From CAZHOV01 sp964534315 (GTDB taxonomy: Bacteria; Bacteroidota; Bacteroidia; Chitinophagales; Saprospiraceae): 22,623 nt of DNA. The DNA is taken from assembly GCA_964534315.1 (NCBI GenBank), contig CAZHOV010000093.1, positions 1 through 22,623 of the forward strand, in the 5' to 3' direction. Below the pieces are notes generated by a model. The model saw only the letters and a program-made list of their open reading frames with translations, did not search any database and was not told the origin of the DNA. A program made the translations under genes and the position numbers. How positions within the stretch are numbered: position 1 is the first letter of the stretch; the number at the start of each line of letters is the position of its first letter. Below are positions 15,047-22,400 of the stretch, one piece after another.

Positions 15047-15145
15047 GAGAAACCTTTGATTAATGCAAATTGCGATTCATTGAAGTTGATTAGGCAATTT
15101 GGATTTGCCACTTTCCGCTATAATAATTTAAAAGGGTAGATAATG

Positions 15146-15162
15146 GTTGTCAATTCCTGTCA
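15146..15162. promoter_or_regulatory. putative AraC-type operator, copy 2 (araC/nitroreductase)
   Basis: GTTGTCAATTCCTGTCA. Read on the minus strand it is TGACA-GGAAT-TGACA-AC, with the same direct repeat and 10-bp period as the copy at 14070-14086. It lies 99 nt before the araC start codon, oriented as in the hydroxylase operon, and 122 nt before the divergent nitroreductase, so it might serve both genes. Confidence 0.62.
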
Positions 15163-15284
15163 AAAAATTATTGTTTCCTATTCCGCCATTTTTATATATC
15201 AAACGCTACTATTTATATCTCACCAACAACATAAAAAGGGCATTTTTGTTAGAAATATACATTAACAAAAAATACAAATAGCTG

Positions 15285-15875
15285 ATGAAAAGTGCAATAG
15301 AAAAAGATATCAAAGCCCCCGAAACCGATTATGATCTGCATCCTTTGATCCAAAAGCGATGGAGCCCGAGAGCTTTTGCTGATCAACTCATCTCAAAAGA
15401 ACAATTAAATGAATTATTTGAAGCGGCTCGTTGGGCGGCTAGTTCTCGCAATGAACAACCCTGGTTGTATATTTACGCTTTCCGGGGTACGCCAGAGTTT
15501 GAGCAGTTATGGGAATGCCTGATGCCGGGCAATCAACCCTGGGCTAAAGATGCGGCTGTATTGATGGTGTCTATGTACCGGACGACACTTGCAAAAAATG
15601 GGAAGCCGAACGGTGCTGCCAAACACGATCTGGGGCTTGCAAATGCCCAATTGATCCTGCAAGCAGCTCATCGAGATATTTACGGACATATGATGGGCGG
15701 ATTTGAAAAAGAAAAAGTGCAGGAGTTACTGGATTTGGAGGAAAATGTTGAACCGGTATGCATGATCGCCCTGGGCTATATGGGGGATGCCGATCAACTG
15801 GAAGAGCCCTACAAAATGAGAGAACAGCAGCCGAGAACGAGAATGCCGATTGCGGAGTTTGCTAAGAAGCTTTAA
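15285..15875 (+). CDS. nitroreductase-family flavoprotein
   Basis: A 196-residue FMN-dependent oxidoreductase of the nitroreductase fold. The N-terminal QKRWSPRAFADQLISKEQLNELFEAARWAASSRNEQPW contains the RxSxRxF-like FMN phosphate-binding arginines and the conserved ASSRNxQPW segment. AAKHDLGLANAQLILQAAHR forms the dimer helix, and MIALGYMGDADQLEE matches the usual C-terminal glycine loop. Members reduce nitro groups, quinones or enals with NAD(P)H, and the substrate here is unknown. It is cytoplasmic. It is divergent from the araC gene across a 238-nt gap that contains the second direct-repeat operator, so it may belong to the same response. No exact TAnnTTTG promoter was found. Confidence 0.92.
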   Translation: MKSAIEKDIKAPETDYDLHPLIQKRWSPRAFADQLISKEQLNELFEAARWAASSRNEQPWLYIYAFRGTPEFEQLWECLMPGNQPWAKDAAVLMVSMYRTTLAKNGKPNGAAKHDLGLANAQLILQAAHRDIYGHMMGGFEKEKVQELLDLEENVEPVCMIALGYMGDADQLEEPYKMREQQPRTRMPIAEFAKKL

Positions 15876-15986
15876 AGGGAAATATTAAATACTGAATTTT
15901 AGCATCTCCCTGGCTCTCTTGGCATGCGCCATAACGTTGTGATATGAATAACGACAGAAAGTTTTGACTTTACTGGATTCTTTTTT

Positions 15987-16184
15987 AATCCCAAAGGGAT
16001 TGAATATGTATAGCCCCCAATGATAATTGGGGGTGTTAAGAATGGGCGCGTTTCAACCCTTTCGGGGTTGAATGATGGCACAGTCTCGTGAACTATTCAA
16101 CCCCTGGCCGGGGTTGTCAGGTCGTCTTCTTTAGCACCCGGCATTTCATACCGGGCTAAACACCTTTTATCCCTTCAGGATAAA
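15987..16184. repeat. array of six different palindromes
   Basis: In order: AATCCC-AAA-GGGATT (15987-16001); CCCCCAAT-GATA-ATTGGGGG (16014-16033); TTCAACCC-TTTCG-GGGTTGAA (16052-16072); CAACCCC-TGGCC-GGGGTTG (16098-16116); TTTAGC..CCGG/CCGGGCTAAA with a 2-nt bulge (16130-16160); TTATCC-CTTCA-GGATAA (16167-16183). The third and fourth share the TTCAACCC arm; the others differ. The 350-nt gap from the nitroreductase to the next gene contains nothing else I can name. Confidence 0.85.
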
Positions 16185-16225
16185 CCGAGTAGTGTCATCT
16201 TTTTGTCGCTATTTATTTCATCCCT

Positions 16226-17134
16226 TTGGAGGCTATAAAAGGATTTAAAAACTATTACACCATAGCGCAAGAAAGTACATATAATATCGAACGTCGCAAG
16301 CCGGTAGCCGACTTTCACCTGGAAGCAATGGGTAAGATCTATGAACGGGCTGAGGGCAAGCCTGATGTGCCACATCGCCATGACTATTATACGGTATTAT
16401 TGATCGGAAAAGCTGATGGAGACCACGTGATCGACTTTCACACCTTTCCTTTCGGCCAGCAAGAGGTGCATTTTGTCAGTCCGGGACAGGTACACCAGGT
16501 AGTAGCTAAAGCAAAGCCTGAAGGTTGGTTTTTTACCTTTTCCAAATCCTTTTTGGTGGAAAATAATATCCCGGAAAGTTTTATCACCAATATCAACCTT
16601 TTCCAACCCTTTAGCAAATCACCTCCATTGCAGCTTGATCAGCAGACATTTGACCGGTTGAAAAATATCATCCGGGAAATGGAAGCCTGTTTGCCACGTG
16701 AGTTCACTTACCGCAATCGCGCTTTGGGAGCGTTGCTTCAATTATTTCTCATTTATTGCAATAATAGTGCGTCCCTAAATACCTCCCAGCTCGACGAAGA
16801 GCATGCCGGCGTCTGCATCCTGAGAGATTTTAAAAAACTAGTAGACACCAAGTACGATGAATGGCATAAGGTAGGGGAATATGCTGCCCAGATCCATATC
16901 ACAACAAAGCATTTAAGCCATACCGTTAAAAGTCTTTCCGGCAAATCGGCCAAAGAAGTGATCCAGGATCGCTTGATCCTGGAGGCCAAACGGTTATTGT
17001 TGCATACTGATCTGGCTGTAAAAGAAATTGCCTACCAGATTGGCTTTGAAGAGCCTCTACATTTTAGCGGCTTTTTTAAGAAAAAAGAGGGCGTGTCGCC
17101 CTCCGGATTTCGGGAAGCCCATAAGAATGGGTAA
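16226..17134 (+). CDS. AraC-family transcriptional regulator with cupin sensor domain
   Basis: A 302-residue regulator. The N-terminal cupin domain (about 20-150) is clear from the metal-site-like PHRHDYYTVLLIGKADGDHVIDF and the FVSPGQVHQV turn. Residues 200-300 form the AraC DNA-binding domain (VGEYAAQIHITTKHLSHTVKSLSGKSAKEVIQDRLILEAKRLLLHTD, then VKEIAYQIGFEEPLHFSGFFKKKEGVSPSGFR). The start is uncertain. No ATG occurs before codon 35, which is inside the sensor domain. The frame is open from 16193, TTG at 16226 is possible, and an ATA codon at 16235 lies just after GGAGG. No operator was identified. It is convergent with the esterase-like gene, with 20 nt between stop codons, so a link between the two is possible but not shown. 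Confidence 0.9.
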   Translation: MEAIKGFKNYYTIAQESTYNIERRKPVADFHLEAMGKIYERAEGKPDVPHRHDYYTVLLIGKADGDHVIDFHTFPFGQQEVHFVSPGQVHQVVAKAKPEGWFFTFSKSFLVENNIPESFITNINLFQPFSKSPPLQLDQQTFDRLKNIIREMEACLPREFTYRNRALGALLQLFLIYCNNSASLNTSQLDEEHAGVCILRDFKKLVDTKYDEWHKVGEYAAQIHITTKHLSHTVKSLSGKSAKEVIQDRLILEAKRLLLHTDLAVKEIAYQIGFEEPLHFSGFFKKKEGVSPSGFREAHKNG

Positions 17135-17154
17135 GGTAGAGATAACCTATTGTA

Positions 17155-18357
17155 TTACTTTGACGGCGGGCTAACTTTATCTAGCAATAGCAGCCCGTCA
17201 AAACATTCCGATAAGATCAATTCGTTCGAACTGAAAAGATCGATGAAGGTATCATTGACAATGATGGGTTCAAAAAGCCATCTGCTTCCCTTAGAATATT
17301 CTTTTGGAATATTTAAAAACGACATTTTAGCCTTATCGGCCTCAATAATGTGCTTGATATCCAGAGAAGTACTATCCGGTTCCGATAAATGTTCGGCTTT
17401 TCCTGAATTATTAAGAAAACGTCCTTCTTTGGCAAACCCCCCCAGCACATACATCTCCGCTGCAAAGTCTTTGACCAAGAACTCTCCCATAACTTCTTCT
17501 TTTTCATTGCTCTTCGAGATATGAAAATTGTGGGCAATGACGATTGCTTTTTGATTGGGGCCATACTGATTTAACAACCATTTGATATTTTCTGCCATAG
17601 CTAAATCGCGGGCTTTCCATCTGGCATTCCAATCTTTTGTTTCTACAAATTCCAACATGTAGGTGAGAAAATTTATACGATTCTCAATAGTTCTTATCGA
17701 AAAATGATCCTGTTCAGGAAGGTTATTCGTTATCTTTTGATATTCCTTTATAAGTTCCTGAGTTTCATCCTTAACAGATGCATAGTCCGTTCTGTAATTT
17801 GCTAGCTGCCGTTTAAGGGCCACAAACGTTGCTTCGATTTCCCGAAAGGCTTGAGGATCTTCTAATTTTTCAGATAAATAGTCGGTAAAAGTAGATCCGG
17901 TACGCTGAACATCATACCCGCCAATTTGGATATCATGTTCTTTGATGTATTGTAAGAGGGTCTCAAACTCCTGGGTTCGCCACCCTCCGAAAAAACCTGA
18001 GGTCAATGAAAACCCGTCAGAGCCATTTTTCTTTAGATTGACGACCCCTACTTCTCCTATTCCGGATTCAAACAGAATCAAATTGAACCCCAATTCTTTA
18101 TGAAGTACCTTAATTAACTCATTCCGCGAAAGGAATACTTCTTTACTTCCATGATTAAACTCCCCCAAGAAAACCAACCTTTTGTCTTTAATCACCTCTA
18201 AAACGGGGCTCCAATTGCCGTTTTGATAATTGGAATCAACGTTTAGAGGTATGGCATTTTGCTCAATAAAAGCTTTTTGCGCCTTATCCAGTAATTGGCC
18301 GAACAGAGACAAATAGGAAATCAATAGGAATATTGCTGTTGACAGAATCCGATTCAT
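17155..18357 (-). CDS. exported erythromycin-esterase-family hydrolase
   Basis: A 400-residue protein from the ATG at 18357, which gives a good signal peptide (MNRILSTAIFLLISYLSLFG). An in-frame start at 18408 would add 17 polar residues before it. The family blocks are present: FLGEFNHGSKE (E66, H69), LILFESG (E97), the central GGYDVQRTG, RDLAMAENIKWLL (R250, D251) and AIVIAHNFHISK (H276, H279). In EreA/EreB-type enzymes the His and Glu residues activate water to open macrolactone rings. Many Bacteroidota homologs are chromosomal and have not been shown to act on antibiotics, so macrolide resistance should not be assumed. Periplasmic or secreted location follows from the signal peptide. Confidence 0.88.
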   Translation of the reverse strand: MNRILSTAIFLLISYLSLFGQLLDKAQKAFIEQNAIPLNVDSNYQNGNWSPVLEVIKDKRLVFLGEFNHGSKEVFLSRNELIKVLHKELGFNLILFESGIGEVGVVNLKKNGSDGFSLTSGFFGGWRTQEFETLLQYIKEHDIQIGGYDVQRTGSTFTDYLSEKLEDPQAFREIEATFVALKRQLANYRTDYASVKDETQELIKEYQKITNNLPEQDHFSIRTIENRINFLTYMLEFVETKDWNARWKARDLAMAENIKWLLNQYGPNQKAIVIAHNFHISKSNEKEEVMGEFLVKDFAAEMYVLGGFAKEGRFLNNSGKAEHLSEPDSTSLDIKHIIEADKAKMSFLNIPKEYSKGSRWLFEPIIVNDTFIDLFSSNELILSECFDGLLLLDKVSPPSK

Positions 18358-18498
18358 ATTTTTACTGTTTTCATATTTGATGCTTATTGTTGCTGATGAC
18401 TTACACAACTAATCTAGGTGCAATAATACATTAACGAGATGTTTGGCTTTCTGGTACTGGAAATCACGGACCAACTATTTAACGGCTTCTGGGGGAAA

Positions 18499-18959
18499 GC
18501 CGCTTTTGCGGCGAAAGATCATAGCCTGTAGCGTGAGCTACAGGAAGTAATTCCATATAAAACCTAAAGCTGCAGAGCAGCGAAAGAAATAATTTACATC
18601 TTTCCTTCTTTCGCCCCTACAGGGCTTCAATGATTAAACATTAATTACCCAGAGGCTTACGCCACTGGCTACGATATTTCGCTGCCATGCAGCTTTCTGC
18701 TAAATCTATTTTAGCCCATGAAAGGACTAATTCCTCCCTTCAACCTGGAGCATCGCTCCTGGATATAATAACTCCTCCAAAACCAGCCTGCAGGGCTGAT
18801 GCACCAGGTTTCCACGTCATTCACATCAAAATCAATTTCATAGAACCTAACCGGCTGTTCGTCTAATTATAAGAAATATTAACCTATCCCTTTAGGGGAT
18901 TTGGCCTCTTTAAGCGTCTTTTAACTATTAACCAACCCAAGTTGTCCTGAAGCAACTTG
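18499..18959. repeat. array of at least eight palindromes before the TonB receptor gene
   Basis: Clear hairpins: GCCGC-TTTT-GCGGC (18499-18512); CCTGTAGC-GTGA-GCTACAGG (18525-18544); GCTGC-AGA-GCAGC (18569-18581); GCCC-CTACA-GGGC (18613-18625); GCTGC-CAT-GCAGC (18681-18693); CAGCC-TGCAG-GGCTG (18784-18798); ATCCC-TTTAG-GGGAT (18886-18900); CAAGTTG-TCCTGAAG-CAACTTG (18938-18959). The 633-nt gap from 18358 to 18990 holds no gene I can support. Two elements share GCTGC/GCAGC arms; the rest are distinct. Confidence 0.8.
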
Positions 18960-18990
18960 CATTAACCATTTTACAAAACAAAGTACTATT

Positions 18991-21327
18991 ATGAAATCTT
19001 TTACCCTCTTGTTCCTGCTATTCCAGGTAGCCACTGTAATAGCTCAGGAGCAAATTACCATCAGTGGGCACATTCGGGATGCCTCCAACGGCGAAGAACT
19101 GATTGGTGCCAATGTCTTTGTCAAAGAGTTGGGTACCGGAGCTTCGACTAACGTTTATGGCTTTTATTCGCTTTCTCTGGAACCTGGGAATTATGAAATG
19201 GAACTGAGTTATGTTGGATACCAGCCTCAAACATTGATAATGGAGCTCAATAAAGACCAAATCCTCGATTTCGAATTAACCCCGGAAGGGGTAGAAGTAG
19301 AGGAAATCGTGGTAACCGCCTCTGATGAAAACCAGAACATCCGCAATATCGAAATGAGTGTTGAAAACCTCAGTGCCGTTCAGATCAAAAAAATTCCTCA
19401 GGTGCTGGGAGAGGCAGACCTTATCCGAAGTATCCAACTGCTGCCTGGAGTAAGTACAGTAGGCGAAGGAGCCACTGGATTCAATGTCCGGGGTGGAAAT
19501 GTAGACCAAAACCTGATCTTACTGGACGAAGCTACAGTCTATAATTCTTCCCACCTTTTTGGCCTCTTCTCTGTGTTTAATGTAGATGCGATCAAGGATT
19601 CCAAGTTGTATAAAGGTGGAATCCCGGCTAGATATGGAGGGCGATTGTCATCAGTCCTCGATGTCCGCCAGCGGGATGGCAACCGGAAACGGTTTTCATT
19701 AAATGGAGGCATCGGATTAATAGCCAGCAGGCTGACCGTGGAAGGACCGATCCAGAAGGATAAAAGCTCTTTTATGCTGGCAGGGCGGAGCTCTTATGGA
19801 CACCTGTTTCTTCAATTTGATCCTGAATTAAGAGACAATGTGGTTTATTTTTATGATCTCAATGCCAAAATGAATTTTCAATTAAGTGAAAGGGATCGTA
19901 TTTATTTATCCGGCTACTTTGGCAGAGACGTCTTCAATTTTGGGGATGACTTCTCTTCTGATTGGGGAAATACCACAGCCACCCTTCGCTGGAACCACCT
20001 GTTTTCTAAAAAGCTCTTTTCCAATTTCACCACTGTATTCAGCGATTATGGTTATTCGTTTGGTATTCCAGAAGGCACTCAAGCCTTTGATTGGGATGCT
20101 AAAATTGTGAACTACGTTTTAAAGGGTGACTTTACCTACTATTTTAACCCACGTAACAAACTGGACTTCGGCGTCGAAGGCAACTTTTACCGCTTTCATC
20201 CCGGCCGTGCAAGAGGACTAGGTGAGGAGACCATCTTTAATGAGATCAATATCCAACGGCAACGCGCTTTGGAAAGCTCCATCTATGCCAGTTTCGAACA
20301 CGAACCTATTCGGAACCTAACCTTACAGTATGGTCTGCGCTTTGCTAACTTTCAGCGATATGGCAAAGACCGGATCTTCCTTTACGAAGATGGAGTTCCA
20401 ACTAGTGAAGAGGCGATCATTGATTCCATCGTTTATGACAATTTAGAACCTATCATTTCTTTCAATGGGTTGGAGCCTCGCTTTTCAGCTAATTATGTGA
20501 TCAATGATCGAAACTCGGTGAAGCTGAGCTACAATCGGATGCGTCAGTACATTCAGCTGGTCTCTAATACGACATCAGCTACCCCTATCGATATCTGGAC
20601 TCCAAGTGGCAACTATGTAGAGCCGGCTACCGTTGATCAAGTAGCACTGGGCTATTTCAAAAATTTTGACAATAATGCTTATGAGGCTTCAATCGAAGGA
20701 TTTTATAAAGACTTCCAGGATCTCCTTGATTTTAAAGACGGAGCTGAGCTATTGCTTAATGACAATCTGGAGACCGAATTATTGAGTGGTGGTGGCAGAG
20801 CTTATGGATTGGAATTTGCATTACGCAAAAATAAGGGAGCAGTGACAGGGTGGATTAGCTATACACTTTCCAGGTCTGAACGCCAAGTGGAAGGTATTAA
20901 TGGTGGAGAATATTACCCTTCTAATTATGATAAAACCCACGATTTTTCCATTACCGCTGCCTGGCAAATCAACAGGAAACTGAGTCTTTCCGGTAATTTC
21001 GTCTATGCTACCGGTCGTCCCATTACCTATCCGGAATCCCGTTATGTTTATGATGGAATAACGGTACCCCATTATGGAAACCGAAATGGTGCCCGGATTC
21101 CTGTTTATCACCGTATGGATATTGGTGTTCAGTTTAATCCTTCAGAGGGTAAAGATAAAAAGTGGAAAAGCTCCTGGGAGTTTGGAGCCTATAATATTTA
21201 TGCCCGAAGGAATGCGTATTCTATCTTCTTCCGTCAAAATGAAGATAATCCGCTGGAAACGGAGGCGGTCAGATTATCTATTTTCGGAAGCATTTTACCT
21301 TATGCAACCTATAATTTTAAATTCTAG
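18991..21327 (+). CDS. TonB-dependent receptor with carboxypeptidase-like N-terminal domain
   Basis: A 778-residue outer-membrane transporter. Residues 1-18 are a signal peptide (cleavage near IAQ-E). Residues 20-100 are a CarboxypepD_reg-like beta-sandwich (ISGHIRDASNGEELIGANVFV, GFYSLSLEPGNYEMELSYVGYQ). EEIVVTAS near 105-112 is a TonB-box-like stretch. The plug follows (LGEADLIRSIQLLPGVSTVGEGATGFNVRGGNVDQNLILLDEATVYN, ending GGIPARYGGRLSSVLDVRQRDG). The rest is a 22-strand-type barrel ending in YATYNFKF, with the terminal aromatic residue expected for BAM substrates. It is not a SusC-type protein: no SusD follows, and a DUF4249 lipoprotein gene comes next. Such pairs are frequent in Bacteroidota; the imported ligand is unknown. 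Confidence 0.95.
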   Translation: MKSFTLLFLLFQVATVIAQEQITISGHIRDASNGEELIGANVFVKELGTGASTNVYGFYSLSLEPGNYEMELSYVGYQPQTLIMELNKDQILDFELTPEGVEVEEIVVTASDENQNIRNIEMSVENLSAVQIKKIPQVLGEADLIRSIQLLPGVSTVGEGATGFNVRGGNVDQNLILLDEATVYNSSHLFGLFSVFNVDAIKDSKLYKGGIPARYGGRLSSVLDVRQRDGNRKRFSLNGGIGLIASRLTVEGPIQKDKSSFMLAGRSSYGHLFLQFDPELRDNVVYFYDLNAKMNFQLSERDRIYLSGYFGRDVFNFGDDFSSDWGNTTATLRWNHLFSKKLFSNFTTVFSDYGYSFGIPEGTQAFDWDAKIVNYVLKGDFTYYFNPRNKLDFGVEGNFYRFHPGRARGLGEETIFNEINIQRQRALESSIYASFEHEPIRNLTLQYGLRFANFQRYGKDRIFLYEDGVPTSEEAIIDSIVYDNLEPIISFNGLEPRFSANYVINDRNSVKLSYNRMRQYIQLVSNTTSATPIDIWTPSGNYVEPATVDQVALGYFKNFDNNAYEASIEGFYKDFQDLLDFKDGAELLLNDNLETELLSGGGRAYGLEFALRKNKGAVTGWISYTLSRSERQVEGINGGEYYPSNYDKTHDFSITAAWQINRKLSLSGNFVYATGRPITYPESRYVYDGITVPHYGNRNGARIPVYHRMDIGVQFNPSEGKDKKWKSSWEFGAYNIYARRNAYSIFFRQNEDNPLETEAVRLSIFGSILPYATYNFKF

Positions 21328-21376
21328 TTGCGATTTTTTGTTGACTTACAAATATGGAGACAAAAAATAACTGTGA

Positions 21377-21407
21377 TTCTCTGTGTCCTCTGTTCCTCCG
21401 TGGTTAA
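21377..21407. repeat. TTCTCTGTGTCC-type intergenic repeat
   Basis: A pyrimidine-rich string beginning TTCTCTGTGTCCTCTG and ending TCCGTGGTTAA, located between the TonB receptor and the DUF4249 gene. It resembles strings seen between genes in many Bacteroidota. Its first 12 bases match the reverse complement of 9401-9412 with two C/T changes. Confidence 0.45.
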
Positions 21408-21484
21408 CATAAATCAAAAGTCATTATAGCTATGATTTAGTAAACAAAATAATACTCAACCATATCAACAAAAATATAATCAAG

Positions 21485-22312
21485 GTGAAATACAATATAA
21501 TTTTCCTAACGCTATTCGCCCTAATCCTCTTTTCCAGTTGCCAGGATGTCGTTGACCTGGATGTGCCCGATGGGGATGTCTTACTGGTCGTAGATGGAAT
21601 GATTACGGACCAGGAAGGCGAAAAGCAAGTGCTGATTTCTACTACGGCCAATTATTTTGATAATGTAGAGCCGCCAAGAGTAGAGGATGCTGTGGTGATT
21701 CTTTATGAAGATAATGCTCCAATTGATACTTTTCTTGAACCCAGAGCAGGTGTTTACGCAACTCAGTATGTAGGGATAATTGGGAAGTCTTATCATTTGT
21801 ATATTCGAACAGCTGCAGGAGAGGAATACACTTCTAATCCACAGACTATGAATTTTGTTCCTCCAATTACCGACATCTATTATGAGTTCCGCGAAGAATC
21901 GGCTTTTGAAGAGGAAGGCTATTATGTGATGATCGATACGGAAGAGCCTATGGGTGTGGGCGATCACTACCGATGGAGACAATTTGTAGATGGAGTGCCG
22001 CTTCAGGAACCCTTTGATTTGTTGTACGCCAGTGATGAATTTGTAGATGGCAATCCGATCATCGGGTTTGATGTAACTACACAGCCGCTGGAACTAGGTG
22101 ATAATTACCGTATCGAACAGATGTCTATCTCCCTCGAGCACTTTGATTTTCTGACGCAATTGCAAACGCAAACTGCTTTTGTCGGTTCGTTATTTGATAG
22201 TCCGCCGGCTGCATTGGATGGGAATATCCAATCTGTAGATCCTAACGGGAAGGAAGCGTTGGGTTTCTTTGGGGTTTCGGCGGTGAGTGAGGCGGAGGTG
22301 GTGATAGAGTAA
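21485..22312 (+). CDS. DUF4249 lipoprotein paired with the TonB receptor
   Basis: A 275-residue protein starting with GTG. The signal ends in a lipobox, LFSSC with C19, so it is lipid-anchored, most likely in the outer membrane. The mature start VVDLDVPDGDVLLVVDGMITDQEGEKQVLISTTANYFD is typical of DUF4249: a beta-sandwich-like region with DAVVILYEDNAP, then GVYATQYVGIIGKSYHLYIRTAAGEEYTSNPQTM. It ends within the usual size range. It follows the TonB receptor on the same strand after a 157-nt gap holding one intergenic repeat. By analogy with SusCD it may cap the receptor or bind its ligand; this is inference, and no biochemical role is known to me. Confidence 0.9.
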   Translation: MKYNIIFLTLFALILFSSCQDVVDLDVPDGDVLLVVDGMITDQEGEKQVLISTTANYFDNVEPPRVEDAVVILYEDNAPIDTFLEPRAGVYATQYVGIIGKSYHLYIRTAAGEEYTSNPQTMNFVPPITDIYYEFREESAFEEEGYYVMIDTEEPMGVGDHYRWRQFVDGVPLQEPFDLLYASDEFVDGNPIIGFDVTTQPLELGDNYRIEQMSISLEHFDFLTQLQTQTAFVGSLFDSPPAALDGNIQSVDPNGKEALGFFGVSAVSEAEVVIE

Positions 22313-22323
22313 GGGAAGTTCAT

Positions 22324-22365
22324 TTAGGTGTTGGCTGAAAAATCTTTTTTTCAGCCAACACCTAA
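22324..22365. terminator. strong bidirectional terminator
   Basis: TTAGGTGTTGGCTGAAAAA (22324-22342), loop TCTT, then its exact reverse complement (22347-22365): a 19-bp perfect stem. TCTTTTTC follows on the plus strand. On the minus strand a shorter T-rich stretch lies beyond. It sits between the convergent DUF4249 gene and the T9SS gene and should stop transcription from both. Confidence 0.85.
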
Positions 22366-22400
22366 TCTTTTTCAGAAAAAAGCAGATAATAATAACCTAT

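Noticed and set aside
15987..16184. CRISPR array
   Set aside because: The palindromes differ in sequence and spacing; there is no constant repeat with uniform spacers and no cas gene.
17155..18357. Macrolide resistance gene
   Set aside because: Family motifs fit, but chromosomal homologs in this phylum are common and no mobile element or resistance context is present, so only a family-level call is justified.
18358..18408. Upstream start for the esterase-like gene
   Set aside because: It adds 17 polar residues before a good signal peptide beginning at 18357.
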